From the NCBI GenBank assembly GCA_020442165.1, contig JAGRKV010000017.1, positions 62,001 to 126,000 of the forward strand: a DNA stretch of 64,000 nt, given 5' to 3'. This document shows positions 55,567 through 64,000 of the stretch, one piece after another (positions within the stretch are counted from its first letter, which is position 1; each line of letters starts with the position of its first letter). The notes under the pieces are model-generated. The model worked only from the letters and a program-made list of their open reading frames with translations. It did no database searches and was not told where the DNA came from. Source of the DNA: Hyphomicrobiaceae bacterium (lineage in GTDB: Bacteria; Pseudomonadota; Alphaproteobacteria; Rhizobiales; Hyphomicrobiaceae). The translations under genes were made by a program, and so were the position numbers.

Positions 55567-55719
55567 GGGTCGTTCCAGATCCGACGCGCGCACCAACCTG
55601 CGCGTCACGATATGGGACACCCGTTAACGATCGGTTCACTACTGGGCGCATCCACGGATCTAGAGGCGACACCGGGCCGCCTGTGGCCGAACCGTTGCGC
55701 CGGCAATTGGCCGCGGTGC

Positions 55720-57483
55720 TCACTGCGGGGGTGGATAGCGCCAATACGCTCCCTTGTCCGTGGTGACCTCCTGCAGGATAGGAACGCGCTTCGCCGGTGG
55801 GCGCTCGCCCGTCTGGATCAGCAAGCCGATATCCTGAAGCAGTGCGTTGCTCTCCGCATAGCCCGAATGGTGGAGGCCGAGGCTGTCCATGCTCACGGCG
55901 GTTGCATCGATCGTGTCTACTCCAGGCACGATCAACGGACCTGCGGCGGGCACGTCGCCCGCTCGGGGAATGCCGCCGTAAAAGCGCTTCGACACGCTCA
56001 GCGCGCGATCATTGGCGGCCGCATAAAGCGTGATGCCGCCTGTCGCAAAGCCTTTCAGTTCACTTGCGATCGTCTCGAAGGAATCGCGGTCCACATCGGG
56101 TGCGGCAAAAATGATCTGACTGATCTCCACTCCTTCAGGCTTGGTCCGCTGAAGGTCCTGAAGCACGCGCAGCAGGAGCTGATTGCCCATCGAATGCGCG
56201 ATCACGCTGACATGCTTGGCGCCCGACTTCTGGGCGACCATCTTCAGGAACTCTTTGAAAAAGGGCTCGGACTGGGCGGAGCTTTCACGGTCGTAGGTAT
56301 AGCTCGCGATGCCGCCGCCGGAGGGCCAGGAATAGACGAACGGGGCGCCGTCGAACTTGATGTCGTAGGCAATCTGGGCAGCGCGATAGACGGCAAAGTC
56401 GAAGGACGTGTTGTAGCCGTGCACGAAGACGAAGGCGTGATCCTTGTAGCGCGCCGACTTTGCCAGACGCTCCTTGACGAGTGCGAGCAGCTCGGCTTCC
56501 GATAGCGTCTTCAGCTCCTGCATGATAAAATGCTTCTTGGGGTCTTCTTTCTGCTCGTAGATCTTATAGTTGAAGTAGGGCACCGTGATCGCCCACGGAC
56601 GCTCGATCTGCGGCACCTCATGGGCCTTGGGTACGGAAACCATGGCTCGGCCCAGCTCAAGTCGCCTTGCGCGATCGGAGCCATAGTCGATGCGCTTGTC
56701 ATTGGGTACGCGCGCGCGGTCTGTGCCGTAGTAGACCGGCACAACCGACCAGTCGTCTTCCTTGGCTGGCGCGGCGGCCATAGGAACAGGTGCGCCATCG
56801 CGCGCACCGGGAGGCGACTCCTCGCGAGTACTCCGCTCGATCGGTGCGGGTGCGGTTTCGGGTGCGGGTTCGGCGCCAGAACTTTCACCGCCACCGCCCG
56901 ACCTGGTTATGCCTGCCCCGCCACCCAGGCCGCGAGACTGGCTACCTGTATCAACTCTGCCGACGGTGTTGCCGCCTCCGCCCGGGCCGGACCCGGCTTT
57001 CGGTCCGGCATATTCCGTCGCGGACTTCGACGAAGCACCTGTTTGCTCGGAAGGCCGTTCGACTGCGGCTGGAGGGGGCGGCGGAGGCGGAGGTGGCGGC
57101 GGTGAAGCCACAACAACGTCGTCCTTGTTTTCCAATTTGTCGAGGCTGCCCCGGCTCCGCGTCTCCTCGCTGGCAGCCGTCTCGCCTTCAGGCGCGTTTT
57201 GTTTTTCCTCCTGATCGGCCTTCTTCCTGGCTGCCATTTTCGGGCGCGGCCTGTAATCGTCTGATGCAGTCCTTCCACCCTCCATTGGCGCGCGTGCCTG
57301 TTGCAGGTTCGGCGAAAGGACGATCAGTGCGAACGGCACTAAGATGATCGCGGCAAGAAAAAGCCTCAGGCTCCAGCGGGCCAGCGCCGGCAGCCCCGAA
57401 ACAGACCGCCATGCGAAAACGAGAAGCACGACACCCAGAAGTGCGATGAACGCATTAAGGATCGTGGGATGCAGGTCGAACAT
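55720..57483 (-). CDS. Membrane-anchored alpha/beta hydrolase, DUF900 family
   Basis: A 587-residue protein with two N-terminal membrane helices (about 9-25 and 37-57), a long disordered linker (60-245) with an uninterrupted run of 11 prolines (128-138) and Gly-rich repeats, and a C-terminal alpha/beta hydrolase domain. There VPVYYGTDRARV, FVFVHGYNTSFDFAVYRAAQ, PFVYSWPSGG and the nucleophile elbow VIAHSMGNQ (Ser 431) match DUF900 (PF05990). The proline run should need elongation factor P for translation. The hydrolase domain probably faces the periplasm or cytoplasm; the topology is not decided by the sequence. The substrate is unknown. Confidence 0.88.
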   Translation of the reverse strand: MFDLHPTILNAFIALLGVVLLVFAWRSVSGLPALARWSLRLFLAAIILVPFALIVLSPNLQQARAPMEGGRTASDDYRPRPKMAARKKADQEEKQNAPEGETAASEETRSRGSLDKLENKDDVVVASPPPPPPPPPPPAAVERPSEQTGASSKSATEYAGPKAGSGPGGGGNTVGRVDTGSQSRGLGGGAGITRSGGGGESSGAEPAPETAPAPIERSTREESPPGARDGAPVPMAAAPAKEDDWSVVPVYYGTDRARVPNDKRIDYGSDRARRLELGRAMVSVPKAHEVPQIERPWAITVPYFNYKIYEQKEDPKKHFIMQELKTLSEAELLALVKERLAKSARYKDHAFVFVHGYNTSFDFAVYRAAQIAYDIKFDGAPFVYSWPSGGGIASYTYDRESSAQSEPFFKEFLKMVAQKSGAKHVSVIAHSMGNQLLLRVLQDLQRTKPEGVEISQIIFAAPDVDRDSFETIASELKGFATGGITLYAAANDRALSVSKRFYGGIPRAGDVPAAGPLIVPGVDTIDATAVSMDSLGLHHSGYAESNALLQDIGLLIQTGERPPAKRVPILQEVTTDKGAYWRYPPPQ

Positions 57484-57852
57484 GAGCTAATGACCCTCGA
57501 ACAGCAGCAATTTCTTCAACCAGACGGGCAATTCGCGCAAAGGCGCTCAATAAGCGCACCTTGCGGGTTCTTCCGAGACCTTCACGGCTGACGTGAGGCG
57601 CAGGGGCCATGGATGTGTGCCCAATGCAAGCTGGCTGCGCGCCCCCCTGGCCGCGGCGCGGTGGACATTTCCATAGAGCGGAATGGCGGGCAACCCCACA
57701 GCGTTCGCCATTGGCTCCGTCATTGGCTCCGACCGGCGCTCTTCAACCACATATCTGGACGCCTTGGCGCTTCTGTGACATCACGGGCGCCGTTGCTAGG
57801 CGGCCACCGACAGGCGGCCGAGAGGTATCGCGAGAATGGGGAGATTGCGCTG
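57484..57852. other. Divergent intergenic region, DUF900 hydrolase to meaB
   Basis: About 370 bases between divergent genes. An open frame continuous with meaB runs through it from 57613, but the sequence before 57853 has no meaB-like conservation. I see no clear promoter, repeat or RNA. Confidence 0.4.
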
Positions 57853-58863
57853 ATGTCCAACCGCGCGGCCGGGCGTGCCGGTCTTTCCGTCGCGGACTAT
57901 GTTGCCGGCGTGCGGGCCGGCGACCGGGCCATTCTGGCGCGCGCGATCACGCTGGTGGAGAGCACAAAGGCGGAACACCGCGCAACTTCGCAACTCGTCC
58001 TGCAAGAGTTGCTCACCGATACCGGCAACGCGATCCGGCTAGGCATCACCGGTGTTCCCGGTGTCGGCAAGTCGACCACAATCGACCAGCTTGGCATCAA
58101 TCTGATCGAGGCCGGTCACAAGGTTGCGGTGCTGGCTGTCGATCCCACCTCAAAGCGAACCGGCGGCTCGATTCTGGGTGACAAAACGCGCATGACGCGC
58201 CTTGCCCAGTCGGCGAACGCATTCATCCGGCCTTCGCCAACCTCCGGCACGCTTGGCGGCGTGGCGCGCAAAACACGCGAGACCATGGCGCTGGTCGAAG
58301 CCGCCGGATTTGACGTTGTCATCGTGGAGACCGTCGGCGTCGGGCAATCGGAGACGACGGTCGCAGATATGGTCGACTTCTTCCTAGTGTTGCTGCTGGC
58401 GGGCGGCGGCGACGACCTGCAGGGCATCAAAAAGGGGATCATCGAGATCGCCGACATGATCGCCATCAACAAGGCTGACGGCGACAATGTCACGCGCGCA
58501 CAGGCCGCGGCGGCGGAATACAGGGCCGCACTGTCGATACTCACGCCGCATACCGCAACGTGGCTGCCTCCGGTGCAGACGATTTCCGGCCGCACCAACG
58601 CAGGGCTCGGCGAGCTGTGGTCCAAGATCGAGGAACATCGCGCAAAGATGACCGTTTCGGGCGAGAGGGCAAAGCGCCGCCGTGCGCAGGCACTGTCGTG
58701 GATGCATGACATGCTTGAAGACAGGCTCATGGAGGCCTTGCGTTCCAATCCGCGCGTGGCCGCTGCGCTGCCGGGCATAGAAACCGACGTGCGAGAGGGC
58801 AGGCTGTTGCCGACGCTGGCTGTCGATCGCATCTTGTCACTGATGGGTCTTGCGGAGAGCTGA
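57853..58863 (+). CDS. meaB: MeaB/ArgK-type methylmalonyl-CoA mutase-associated GTPase
   Basis: A 336-residue G3E-family GTPase. Walker A GVPGVGKST is at 67-75; LAVDPTSKRTGGSILGDKTRM, RPSPTSGTLGGVARKTRE, VIVETVGVGQSE and INKADGDN (NKxD) follow. MeaB protects and reloads B12-dependent methylmalonyl-CoA or related acyl-CoA mutases. I chose ATG 57853 because GGGGAG lies about 9 bases upstream and homologues start there. No mutase gene is within the window, so the partner must be elsewhere. Confidence 0.93.
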   Translation: MSNRAAGRAGLSVADYVAGVRAGDRAILARAITLVESTKAEHRATSQLVLQELLTDTGNAIRLGITGVPGVGKSTTIDQLGINLIEAGHKVAVLAVDPTSKRTGGSILGDKTRMTRLAQSANAFIRPSPTSGTLGGVARKTRETMALVEAAGFDVVIVETVGVGQSETTVADMVDFFLVLLLAGGGDDLQGIKKGIIEIADMIAINKADGDNVTRAQAAAAEYRAALSILTPHTATWLPPVQTISGRTNAGLGELWSKIEEHRAKMTVSGERAKRRRAQALSWMHDMLEDRLMEALRSNPRVAAALPGIETDVREGRLLPTLAVDRILSLMGLAES

Positions 58864-58968
58864 CGCGATCGTCTGCGAGTTGGGCCAATCCTGCAGAGCG
58901 GGCCTGAATCTGCCGGAGCAGCCGTTGCCTTGACTGCTACCCCACGCGAACGACACACACGACACGAT

Positions 58969-59643
58969 ATGAAGATCACGATGCGAGGTTCCGAAGCTGC
59001 TGGAAGCGGAGCACGGTTGCTGGTGACCGGTTTCGGCCCCTTCCCTGGCGTCACTCACAACGCATCATCACTGCTGGCCGCAGCGATCGCAGATGCGGCG
59101 GAGAAGATGTGGCCGGGCGTTCGGGTGAAGGGCGCAACACTTCCCACCGAATGGCGGCGCGGACTGGAGCTGCTCGACACAATCAACCGCGATTTCGATC
59201 CCGATGTGGCCCTGCACTTTGGCGTATCGGAGCGTGCGCGGGGACTAACGCTGGAGCGGAGCGCCTATAATGTCTGTTCGACAGATGCAGATGCGTCCGG
59301 CGCTTGCGCTTTGCTGCCGGTCCTCGTGGCGAGCGGCCCTGATGAGCTTGCCACCGGGATCGACGCCGACCAGTTGCTGCAAAAACTGACGACGGCAGGG
59401 ATTCCAAGTTGCATGTCGGATGACCCTGGCCGCTACCTCTGCAACGCCATCTATTTCACGAGCCTGCAGCGGACCCGCGCGCGGGAACGTGCCGCGCTGT
59501 CGCTGTTCGTTCATATCCCGGCTCAGTTGTGCGTCGATGCCAGCGGGCAGATGGCGGCGAGCTGTCCGATCGATTGGGGCGATGCGCAGCGCGGCGGGAT
59601 GCTGATTGCCGAACATGCGCTGGAGCAATGGGCCAACACTTGA
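58969..59643 (+). CDS. Pyroglutamyl-peptidase I-like protein (peptidase C15)
   Basis: A 224-residue C15-fold protein. LLVTGFGPFPGVTHNAS opens the domain; catalytic Cys is in GRYLCNAIYF, His in SLFVHIP, and Glu in the VSERARGLTLERSAYN region. The C-terminal part is divergent from the classic enzyme, which removes N-terminal pyroglutamate in the cytoplasm. I chose ATG 58969; a TTG at 58930 is in frame. The activity is plausible because the triad is visible, but the substrate preference is not certain. Confidence 0.82.
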   Translation: MKITMRGSEAAGSGARLLVTGFGPFPGVTHNASSLLAAAIADAAEKMWPGVRVKGATLPTEWRRGLELLDTINRDFDPDVALHFGVSERARGLTLERSAYNVCSTDADASGACALLPVLVASGPDELATGIDADQLLQKLTTAGIPSCMSDDPGRYLCNAIYFTSLQRTRARERAALSLFVHIPAQLCVDASGQMAASCPIDWGDAQRGGMLIAEHALEQWANT

Positions 59644-59722
59644 GATCGCCACGACTTGGTTAACGTGTACCCATACTGGCGCGCGACTTGCTTCATACAT
59701 GCGGAGCAATGAGGTTCACGCA

Positions 59723-61132
59723 ATGACAGTCAACAGGCGCGGCATTCTCGCAGCCGGCATGGGCATGGGTGGTCTCGGAGGCCTCAGCCTCGTCGAGCGC
59801 GCAAGCGCGGCCGGTGCGCGACAGCGCCTACCTGCTGCCGGTCTGGAATCCGATGGCAACAAAGCCACGGTCATGTCCTCGCGTGACGTTGGGCTCGCGC
59901 CCGACTCCAGCGACGACCAGAGCACCGTGCTGCAGGACGCCATCGACCGGGCCAGCGAACATCGCGTCACACTCGTGCTGGCACCGGGGCGCTATCGCGC
60001 AAGCGGCTTAATGCTGCGTTCCAATACAATGATTACTGTGCCTGGTGGGCATGCGGCGCTGGTGCTGGCGAAGGGCTCGCCATTGCTCATCGCGGAGAAC
60101 GCCAAATCTGTCGCGTTGCGTGGGCTGTCAATCGAGGGGGGCATGCAAGTGCCTGGCGGTGCGCACAACGCACTCGTATCGCTCAAGAGCTGCCGCGATG
60201 TCATGATGGAGAATATGGCGATCAGTGAAAGTGGCGGTCGCGGCGTTGCACTTGAATCATGCAGCGGCAGTATCCTGCGCTCGCGCGTTTCCGTGGTGAA
60301 GGACGCCGGGATCTTCGCGCTTGATTCGACCGGTCTCGACATCCTCGACAATCACGTATCCGAATGCGGCAACAACGGCATCCAGGTGTGGCGAACAAAA
60401 CCCGGCGAGGATGGCACGCTGGTGTGCCGCAACCGGGTTGAGCACATATCCGCCTGGTCGGGTGGATCGGGTCAGAATGGCAATGGCATCAACGTCTTTC
60501 GTGCGGGCAGCGTGATCGTCGATGGCAACCGCATCACCGACTGCGCCTACTCGGCGGTGCGCGGCAATGCTGCTTCCAACCTGCAGATCCTGGGCAATTC
60601 GTGCGAGCGGCTCGGCGAAGTGGCCCTTTATGCCGAATTCGGTTTTGAAGGCGCCATCATATCCGGCAATCTCGTCGATGGAGCAGCAGCAGGCATCTCC
60701 GTCACCAACTTCAACGAGGGCGGCCGGCTTGCTGTCATACAGGGTAATCTCATCCGCAATCTGCGACGACGCGAACACGAGCCCGTCGACAAGCGCGGCG
60801 AAGGCATCGGAGTTGAAGCCGACGCGAGTGTCACCGGCAATGTCATCGAAGGCGCGCCTACCGCAGGCGTGGTGATCGGCTGGGGGCCCTACATGCGCAA
60901 CGTCGCCGCGACCGGCAATGTGATCCGCGATGCTGGCGTTGGCGTCATGATTAGCGCGCATGCTCAGGCGGGGAGCTGCATCTTCTCCAACAACATGATG
61001 AGCCTGTGCCGCAACGGCGCTGTCCGCCTGATGGATGAAGGTGTCGTGAGCGGACCTGACCTTGCGCGCAATGCGGCGGGAAGCGGAGTAACGGGCAATC
61101 GCATCATCGTCAGCGGCAATGCCGTGAGCTGA
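59723..61132 (+). CDS. TIGR03808-type Tat-exported parallel beta-helix protein
   Basis: A 469-residue protein with a twin-arginine signal (NRRGILAAGMGMGG) and a body of right-handed parallel beta-helix repeats (recurrent N-x-I/V-x-x-C/A-x-x-G-I patterns such as ILDNHVSECGNNGIQV, IVDGNRITDCAYSAVRG, ISGNLVDGAAAGISV). This matches TIGR03808, a family of exported repeat proteins of Hyphomicrobiales. The pectate-lyase-like fold suggests carbohydrate binding or cleavage, but I see no assignable catalytic residues. I chose ATG 59723 because the Tat signal starts there. It is convergent with the asparaginase gene, gap 30 bases. Confidence 0.9.
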   Translation: MTVNRRGILAAGMGMGGLGGLSLVERASAAGARQRLPAAGLESDGNKATVMSSRDVGLAPDSSDDQSTVLQDAIDRASEHRVTLVLAPGRYRASGLMLRSNTMITVPGGHAALVLAKGSPLLIAENAKSVALRGLSIEGGMQVPGGAHNALVSLKSCRDVMMENMAISESGGRGVALESCSGSILRSRVSVVKDAGIFALDSTGLDILDNHVSECGNNGIQVWRTKPGEDGTLVCRNRVEHISAWSGGSGQNGNGINVFRAGSVIVDGNRITDCAYSAVRGNAASNLQILGNSCERLGEVALYAEFGFEGAIISGNLVDGAAAGISVTNFNEGGRLAVIQGNLIRNLRRREHEPVDKRGEGIGVEADASVTGNVIEGAPTAGVVIGWGPYMRNVAATGNVIRDAGVGVMISAHAQAGSCIFSNNMMSLCRNGAVRLMDEGVVSGPDLARNAAGSGVTGNRIIVSGNAVS

Positions 61133-61162
61133 TCCCCTGAAGCCGACACTACGGCAGCGCCT

Positions 61163-62191
61163 TCAGATGGCGGCCGAAACCGACGCCTCCAGCCGGTCAA
61201 GCGCGCGCTCCAAAGTTGCGGATGCACGGATTTCTCCGACCTCCTTGCCACGCCAGCTCTTGACGGTGCGCCGCGCCATCAGCCCTTTTGCTTCGGGCAA
61301 GACGCGCTCCACCAGCGCCATGACAGCGCCAGCGGAGGCGCGTGTGGTGCCGTCGTCAATCTTGAGCGCGAAGCCCAATCCGTGCTCGGGGAAGCCACCG
61401 CAGTAGACGCCCTCGGCTCCCGTCTTCATGAAGATGCGTCCTGGCAGCCGGCGCATGACGACGGTATCGGCGCGACCAGGACCGGCGACCAGTTCGGGTT
61501 CAGCCCAGCACGATTCAAGAATTCTGGTTACAGCACGGCGCCGCTCGGCTCCCATGCCTGTGAACGCCACGAGGCGGGCAAACAGCAGCGCCATCGAGGT
61601 CAGCGGCATCGCCCAGTTGGGCAGTGAGCAACCATCAAACCCCATCAAGTCGTCACCGAGAGGCAGGCCGGTCAGATCGCACAGTGTCGCGTGGACGCGC
61701 TTCTGGACGGGATGGGACGGCAGCCAATAGCCATCGAGCGGTTCGCCGAGGTACTTTGCCGTCGCCAGCATTCCGGCGTGCTTGCCCGAGCAGTTGTTGT
61801 GAAGCTGGGAGGGCTCGCGGCCAGCGCGAAGCAGCTGCTTCTGGGCGGAAGAACCAAGCGGCATGTGGGCGCCACAGCCCAGCGCATCCTCGTCCAAGCC
61901 GATATCGGTCAGCATCTTGGCGGCAAGTGCGGCGTGGCGTTCGGTTCCGGTATGGGATGCACAGGCCAGGGCGATTTCAGGCGCACCATAGCCATAGCGA
62001 TCGGCGGTGCCAGTCTCGATCAGCGGCAGGCATTGAAACGCCTTTATCGCCGAACGGGGAAACACCGGGCGGGATACGTCGCCAAGCGTGAATACTTCGG
62101 TGCCGTCAGCCGTCACGACCGCCACACTGCCCGTATGGAAGCTCTCGACGAGCGGGCCGCGCGTGACTTCGATCAGGACGGGATTGTTCAT
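61163..62191 (-). CDS. Asparaginase, PF06089 (rhizobial) type
   Basis: A 342-residue asparaginase of the family first known from Rhizobium (unrelated to E. coli AnsA/AnsB). Landmarks: PRSAIKAFQCLPLIETG, ALACASHTGTERH, CGAHMPLG, HNNCSGKHAGMLATAKYLG and GFDGCSLPNWAMPL. The likely nucleophiles and zinc-related cysteines lie in these segments. I chose ATG 62191. It releases ammonia from asparagine. Its neighbours do not suggest a shared pathway. Confidence 0.88.
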   Translation of the reverse strand: MNNPVLIEVTRGPLVESFHTGSVAVVTADGTEVFTLGDVSRPVFPRSAIKAFQCLPLIETGTADRYGYGAPEIALACASHTGTERHAALAAKMLTDIGLDEDALGCGAHMPLGSSAQKQLLRAGREPSQLHNNCSGKHAGMLATAKYLGEPLDGYWLPSHPVQKRVHATLCDLTGLPLGDDLMGFDGCSLPNWAMPLTSMALLFARLVAFTGMGAERRRAVTRILESCWAEPELVAGPGRADTVVMRRLPGRIFMKTGAEGVYCGGFPEHGLGFALKIDDGTTRASAGAVMALVERVLPEAKGLMARRTVKSWRGKEVGEIRASATLERALDRLEASVSAAI

Positions 62192-62584
62192 CGCGATGTC
62201 CGATGCTCCTTCTGGCGGGCGGATTATTGTTCTTTGCGCGGCGTTCTTGAGGAACCAACTACATCGGCAGCCGGGGCGCAATGCGACGGTGGTCGTGCGC
62301 GTGGCCATGCCGGCATATCCAGAGCGGCACAAGGCTCAGACTTGCCGGTCTTGTCAACCTCCTGGCTCATTCGCATCGCTGGCCTAGGCAGTCTGGGCGC
62401 CGAGATTGCCGGCTGGGGAATGCCCACCGGGAACAAAACGAGGATGCGATGATAAGGCACTCATTCCCCGCAATGCATGCGTGGTGCCCGAAAATTCTCC
62501 CGCCGAAAAAAAGACCGCCGCCGCTGGCGTTCCAGCGGCGGCGAGCCTGCGTGTTTACGTCAAGTGTGCGCCGTGACGACGCCC
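62192..62584. other. Intergenic region, asparaginase to pfp
   Basis: About 390 bases upstream of the asparaginase gene and downstream of pfp. It contains the pfp terminator (62506-62543). The remaining 310 bases hold no convincing gene and presumably the asparaginase promoter. Confidence 0.45.
62506..62543 (-). terminator. Rho-independent terminator after pfp
   Basis: A perfect 12-bp GC-rich stem (62516-62527 with 62532-62543, 4-base loop) is followed on the minus strand by seven Ts (62512-62506). It lies about 40 bases after the pfp stop codon. Confidence 0.88.
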
Positions 62585-63841
62585 TTAGAGCTTGAACTCC
62601 GGCAGGCGCTTGGGCACCGCCGTGTTCTTCAACGTCACGTACTTCGGCATGCCGTTCTCGAACGGCGGGTATTCCTCGCCCTGGATCAGCGGCACCAGGT
62701 ATTCCCGGCAGGCGTCGGTGATGCCGAATCCGTCCTCGGTGATGAACTCACGCGGCATCATCTTTTCGACGTTGGCAACCTTGGAGAGTGGCGCCTCGCC
62801 AATCTCCCACTTGTAGGGATTTGATGAGGTGCGCACGATCGCAGGCATGATGGAGTTGTGGCCCTGGAGGGCAAACTCGACCGCTGCCTTGCCGACCGCA
62901 TATGCCTGCTCCACGTCGGTGCCTGAAGCGATGTGGCGGGCTGCGCGTTGCAGATAGTCGGCCACCGCCCAGTGGAACTTGTAGCCGAGTGCCTCCTTGA
63001 CCATGTTGGCGACGACCGGCGCGGCACCGCCCAATTGCGCATGGCCGAAGGCGTCCCGCGTTCCCTGCTCGGCAAGGAAGTGGCCGTTGGCGTACTTGGC
63101 GCCTTCGGAGACGACGATGGAGCAATAGTCGTACTTGTCGACCATGGCCTTGACCTTGGCCATGAAACGCTCCTGATCGAAATCGATCTCAGGGAAGAGG
63201 ATGAGGACCGGGATGTCGTTGTTCTTGTCGGCGGCAAGACCACCTGCCGCTGCGATCCAGCCGGCGTGACGACCCATCACCTCCAGAACGAAAATCTTGG
63301 TGGAGGTGCGCGACATGGAGCGCACATCATAGGAGGCTTCGCGTGTGGAGACGGCGATGTACTTGGCAACAGAACCGAAGCCCGGGCAGGTGTCGGTGAT
63401 CGGCAGATCGTTGTCCACGGTCTTGGGAACGTGGATCGCCTGGACCGGATAGCCCATTTTCTCGGAGAGCTGGGAGACCTTGTAGCAGGTATCGGCAGAG
63501 TCGCCGCCGCCGTTGTAGAAGAAGTAGCCGATGTCGTGGGCCTTGAAGACCTCAATCAGGCGATCGTATTCGCGCTTGTTCTTTTCCAGATCCTTGAGTT
63601 TGAACCGGCAAGAGCCGAACGCCCCTGATGGTGTGTGGCGAAGGGCGTGAATATCGGCATCGCTTTCGGCAGACGTATCGATGAGATCCTCGGTCAGCGC
63701 GCCGATGATGCCGTTGCGTCCAGCCAAGACCTTGCCGATCTTGTCGGGATGTTTGCGCGCGGTCTCGATGACACCGCAGGCCGATGCGTTGATGACCGAA
63801 GTGACACCACCGGATTGCGCGTAGAATGCGTTCTTAGCCAT
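62585..63841 (-). CDS. pfp: Pyrophosphate-dependent 6-phosphofructokinase
   Basis: A 418-residue phosphofructokinase. The phosphoryl-donor signature is GGGDS (111-115, Asp 114 where ATP enzymes have Gly) and PKTVDND (Lys 140 where ATP enzymes have Gly); both mark the PPi-using type. AQSGGVTSVINAS, SRTSTKIFVLEVMGRHAGWIA and PGFGSVAKYIA are further family features. It works reversibly on fructose 6-phosphate. The gene has a ribosome site and ends at a strong terminator. PPi-PFKs of this form are known from methylotrophs and other Hyphomicrobiales. The 159 bases upstream to the window end hold nothing recognisable. Confidence 0.93.
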   Translation of the reverse strand: MAKNAFYAQSGGVTSVINASACGVIETARKHPDKIGKVLAGRNGIIGALTEDLIDTSAESDADIHALRHTPSGAFGSCRFKLKDLEKNKREYDRLIEVFKAHDIGYFFYNGGGDSADTCYKVSQLSEKMGYPVQAIHVPKTVDNDLPITDTCPGFGSVAKYIAVSTREASYDVRSMSRTSTKIFVLEVMGRHAGWIAAAGGLAADKNNDIPVLILFPEIDFDQERFMAKVKAMVDKYDYCSIVVSEGAKYANGHFLAEQGTRDAFGHAQLGGAAPVVANMVKEALGYKFHWAVADYLQRAARHIASGTDVEQAYAVGKAAVEFALQGHNSIMPAIVRTSSNPYKWEIGEAPLSKVANVEKMMPREFITEDGFGITDACREYLVPLIQGEEYPPFENGMPKYVTLKNTAVPKRLPEFKL

Positions 63842-64000
63842 ACCTTATTCGGCCTCCCTGAAAGACTGTCCATGTCGCGCCGCAGATCGTGTTGCGGATG
63901 TAGCAAGATGCACGCACGGGTGGCGCAGGCATCCAATTGACCGCACCATCGTCCGGCGTCATTGATCTGACCGGTTCGATAGCATTCAGCCACATTGGTG

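Overview
The window is an ordinary, densely coded stretch of a GC-rich (about 63% by eye) alphaproteobacterial chromosome, most likely of the order Hyphomicrobiales (Rhizobiales). The evidence is the combination of SciP (DUF1153) near a FliJ-like gene, the short HisG with HisZ, small DUF2093 and DUF4170 proteins in the lipid A locus, the PF06089 asparaginase, a TIGR03808-type Tat-exported repeat protein and a PPi-type phosphofructokinase. The genus cannot be read from the sequence. I see no prophage, insertion sequence, CRISPR array or rRNA operon.

Layout. 1-5 kb: FliJ-like protein, a lipoprotein, sciP, mnmA, a PmtA-like methyltransferase and tRNA-Met. 5-10 kb: hisS-hisZ-hisG on the minus strand, then a polynucleotide kinase-phosphatase (Pnkp) homologue whose kinase P-loop is destroyed and whose ligase domain is absent. 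10-21 kb: a carbon-oxidation block, with glcDEF (glycolate oxidase) divergent from a LysR regulator, followed by a cytochrome c and lutA...lutBC (L-lactate oxidation), and then a tiny secreted protein with a symmetric cysteine array. 21-25 kb: gshA, a secreted protein of unknown function, rsmE, and divergent ubiA. 26-33 kb: a lipid A/Kdo locus holding DUF4170, msbA, a tyrosine-phosphatase homologue, a fused DUF374-waaA gene, lpxK and DUF2093. 33-44 kb: xseA, purD, a patatin, tadA, rluB-rsmD-transporter, mutL and pgi. 44-52 kb: a tandem M16 peptidase pair (one without the zinc motif), a lipoprotein, lspA and ileS. 52-57.5 kb: envelope proteins of mostly unknown function (YiiX-like amidase, CX3C secreted protein, DUF900 hydrolase). 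57.5-64 kb: meaB, a C15 peptidase, the TIGR03808 protein, the asparaginase and pfp.

The most striking non-coding signal is a dispersed repeat of about 102 bp made of two successive hairpins, present three times (5.1, 32.6 and 40.6 kb). Every copy lies between convergent genes and two of them overlap a stop codon. A second, shorter repeat (28.55 and 53.7 kb) also lies between convergent genes. The other leads are the DUF374-WaaA fusion, the kinase-dead Pnkp homologue, a roughly 360 bp low-GC patch inside hisS, and the CX3C-X6-C-X9-C-X6-CX3C secreted peptide.

Functionally, the glc and lut genes together oxidise two-carbon and three-carbon hydroxyacids, with the cytochrome c a plausible electron acceptor. 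The 26-33 kb block makes and exports Kdo-lipid A. The rest are housekeeping genes for tRNA modification, translation, repair, purine and histidine synthesis, and glycolysis.
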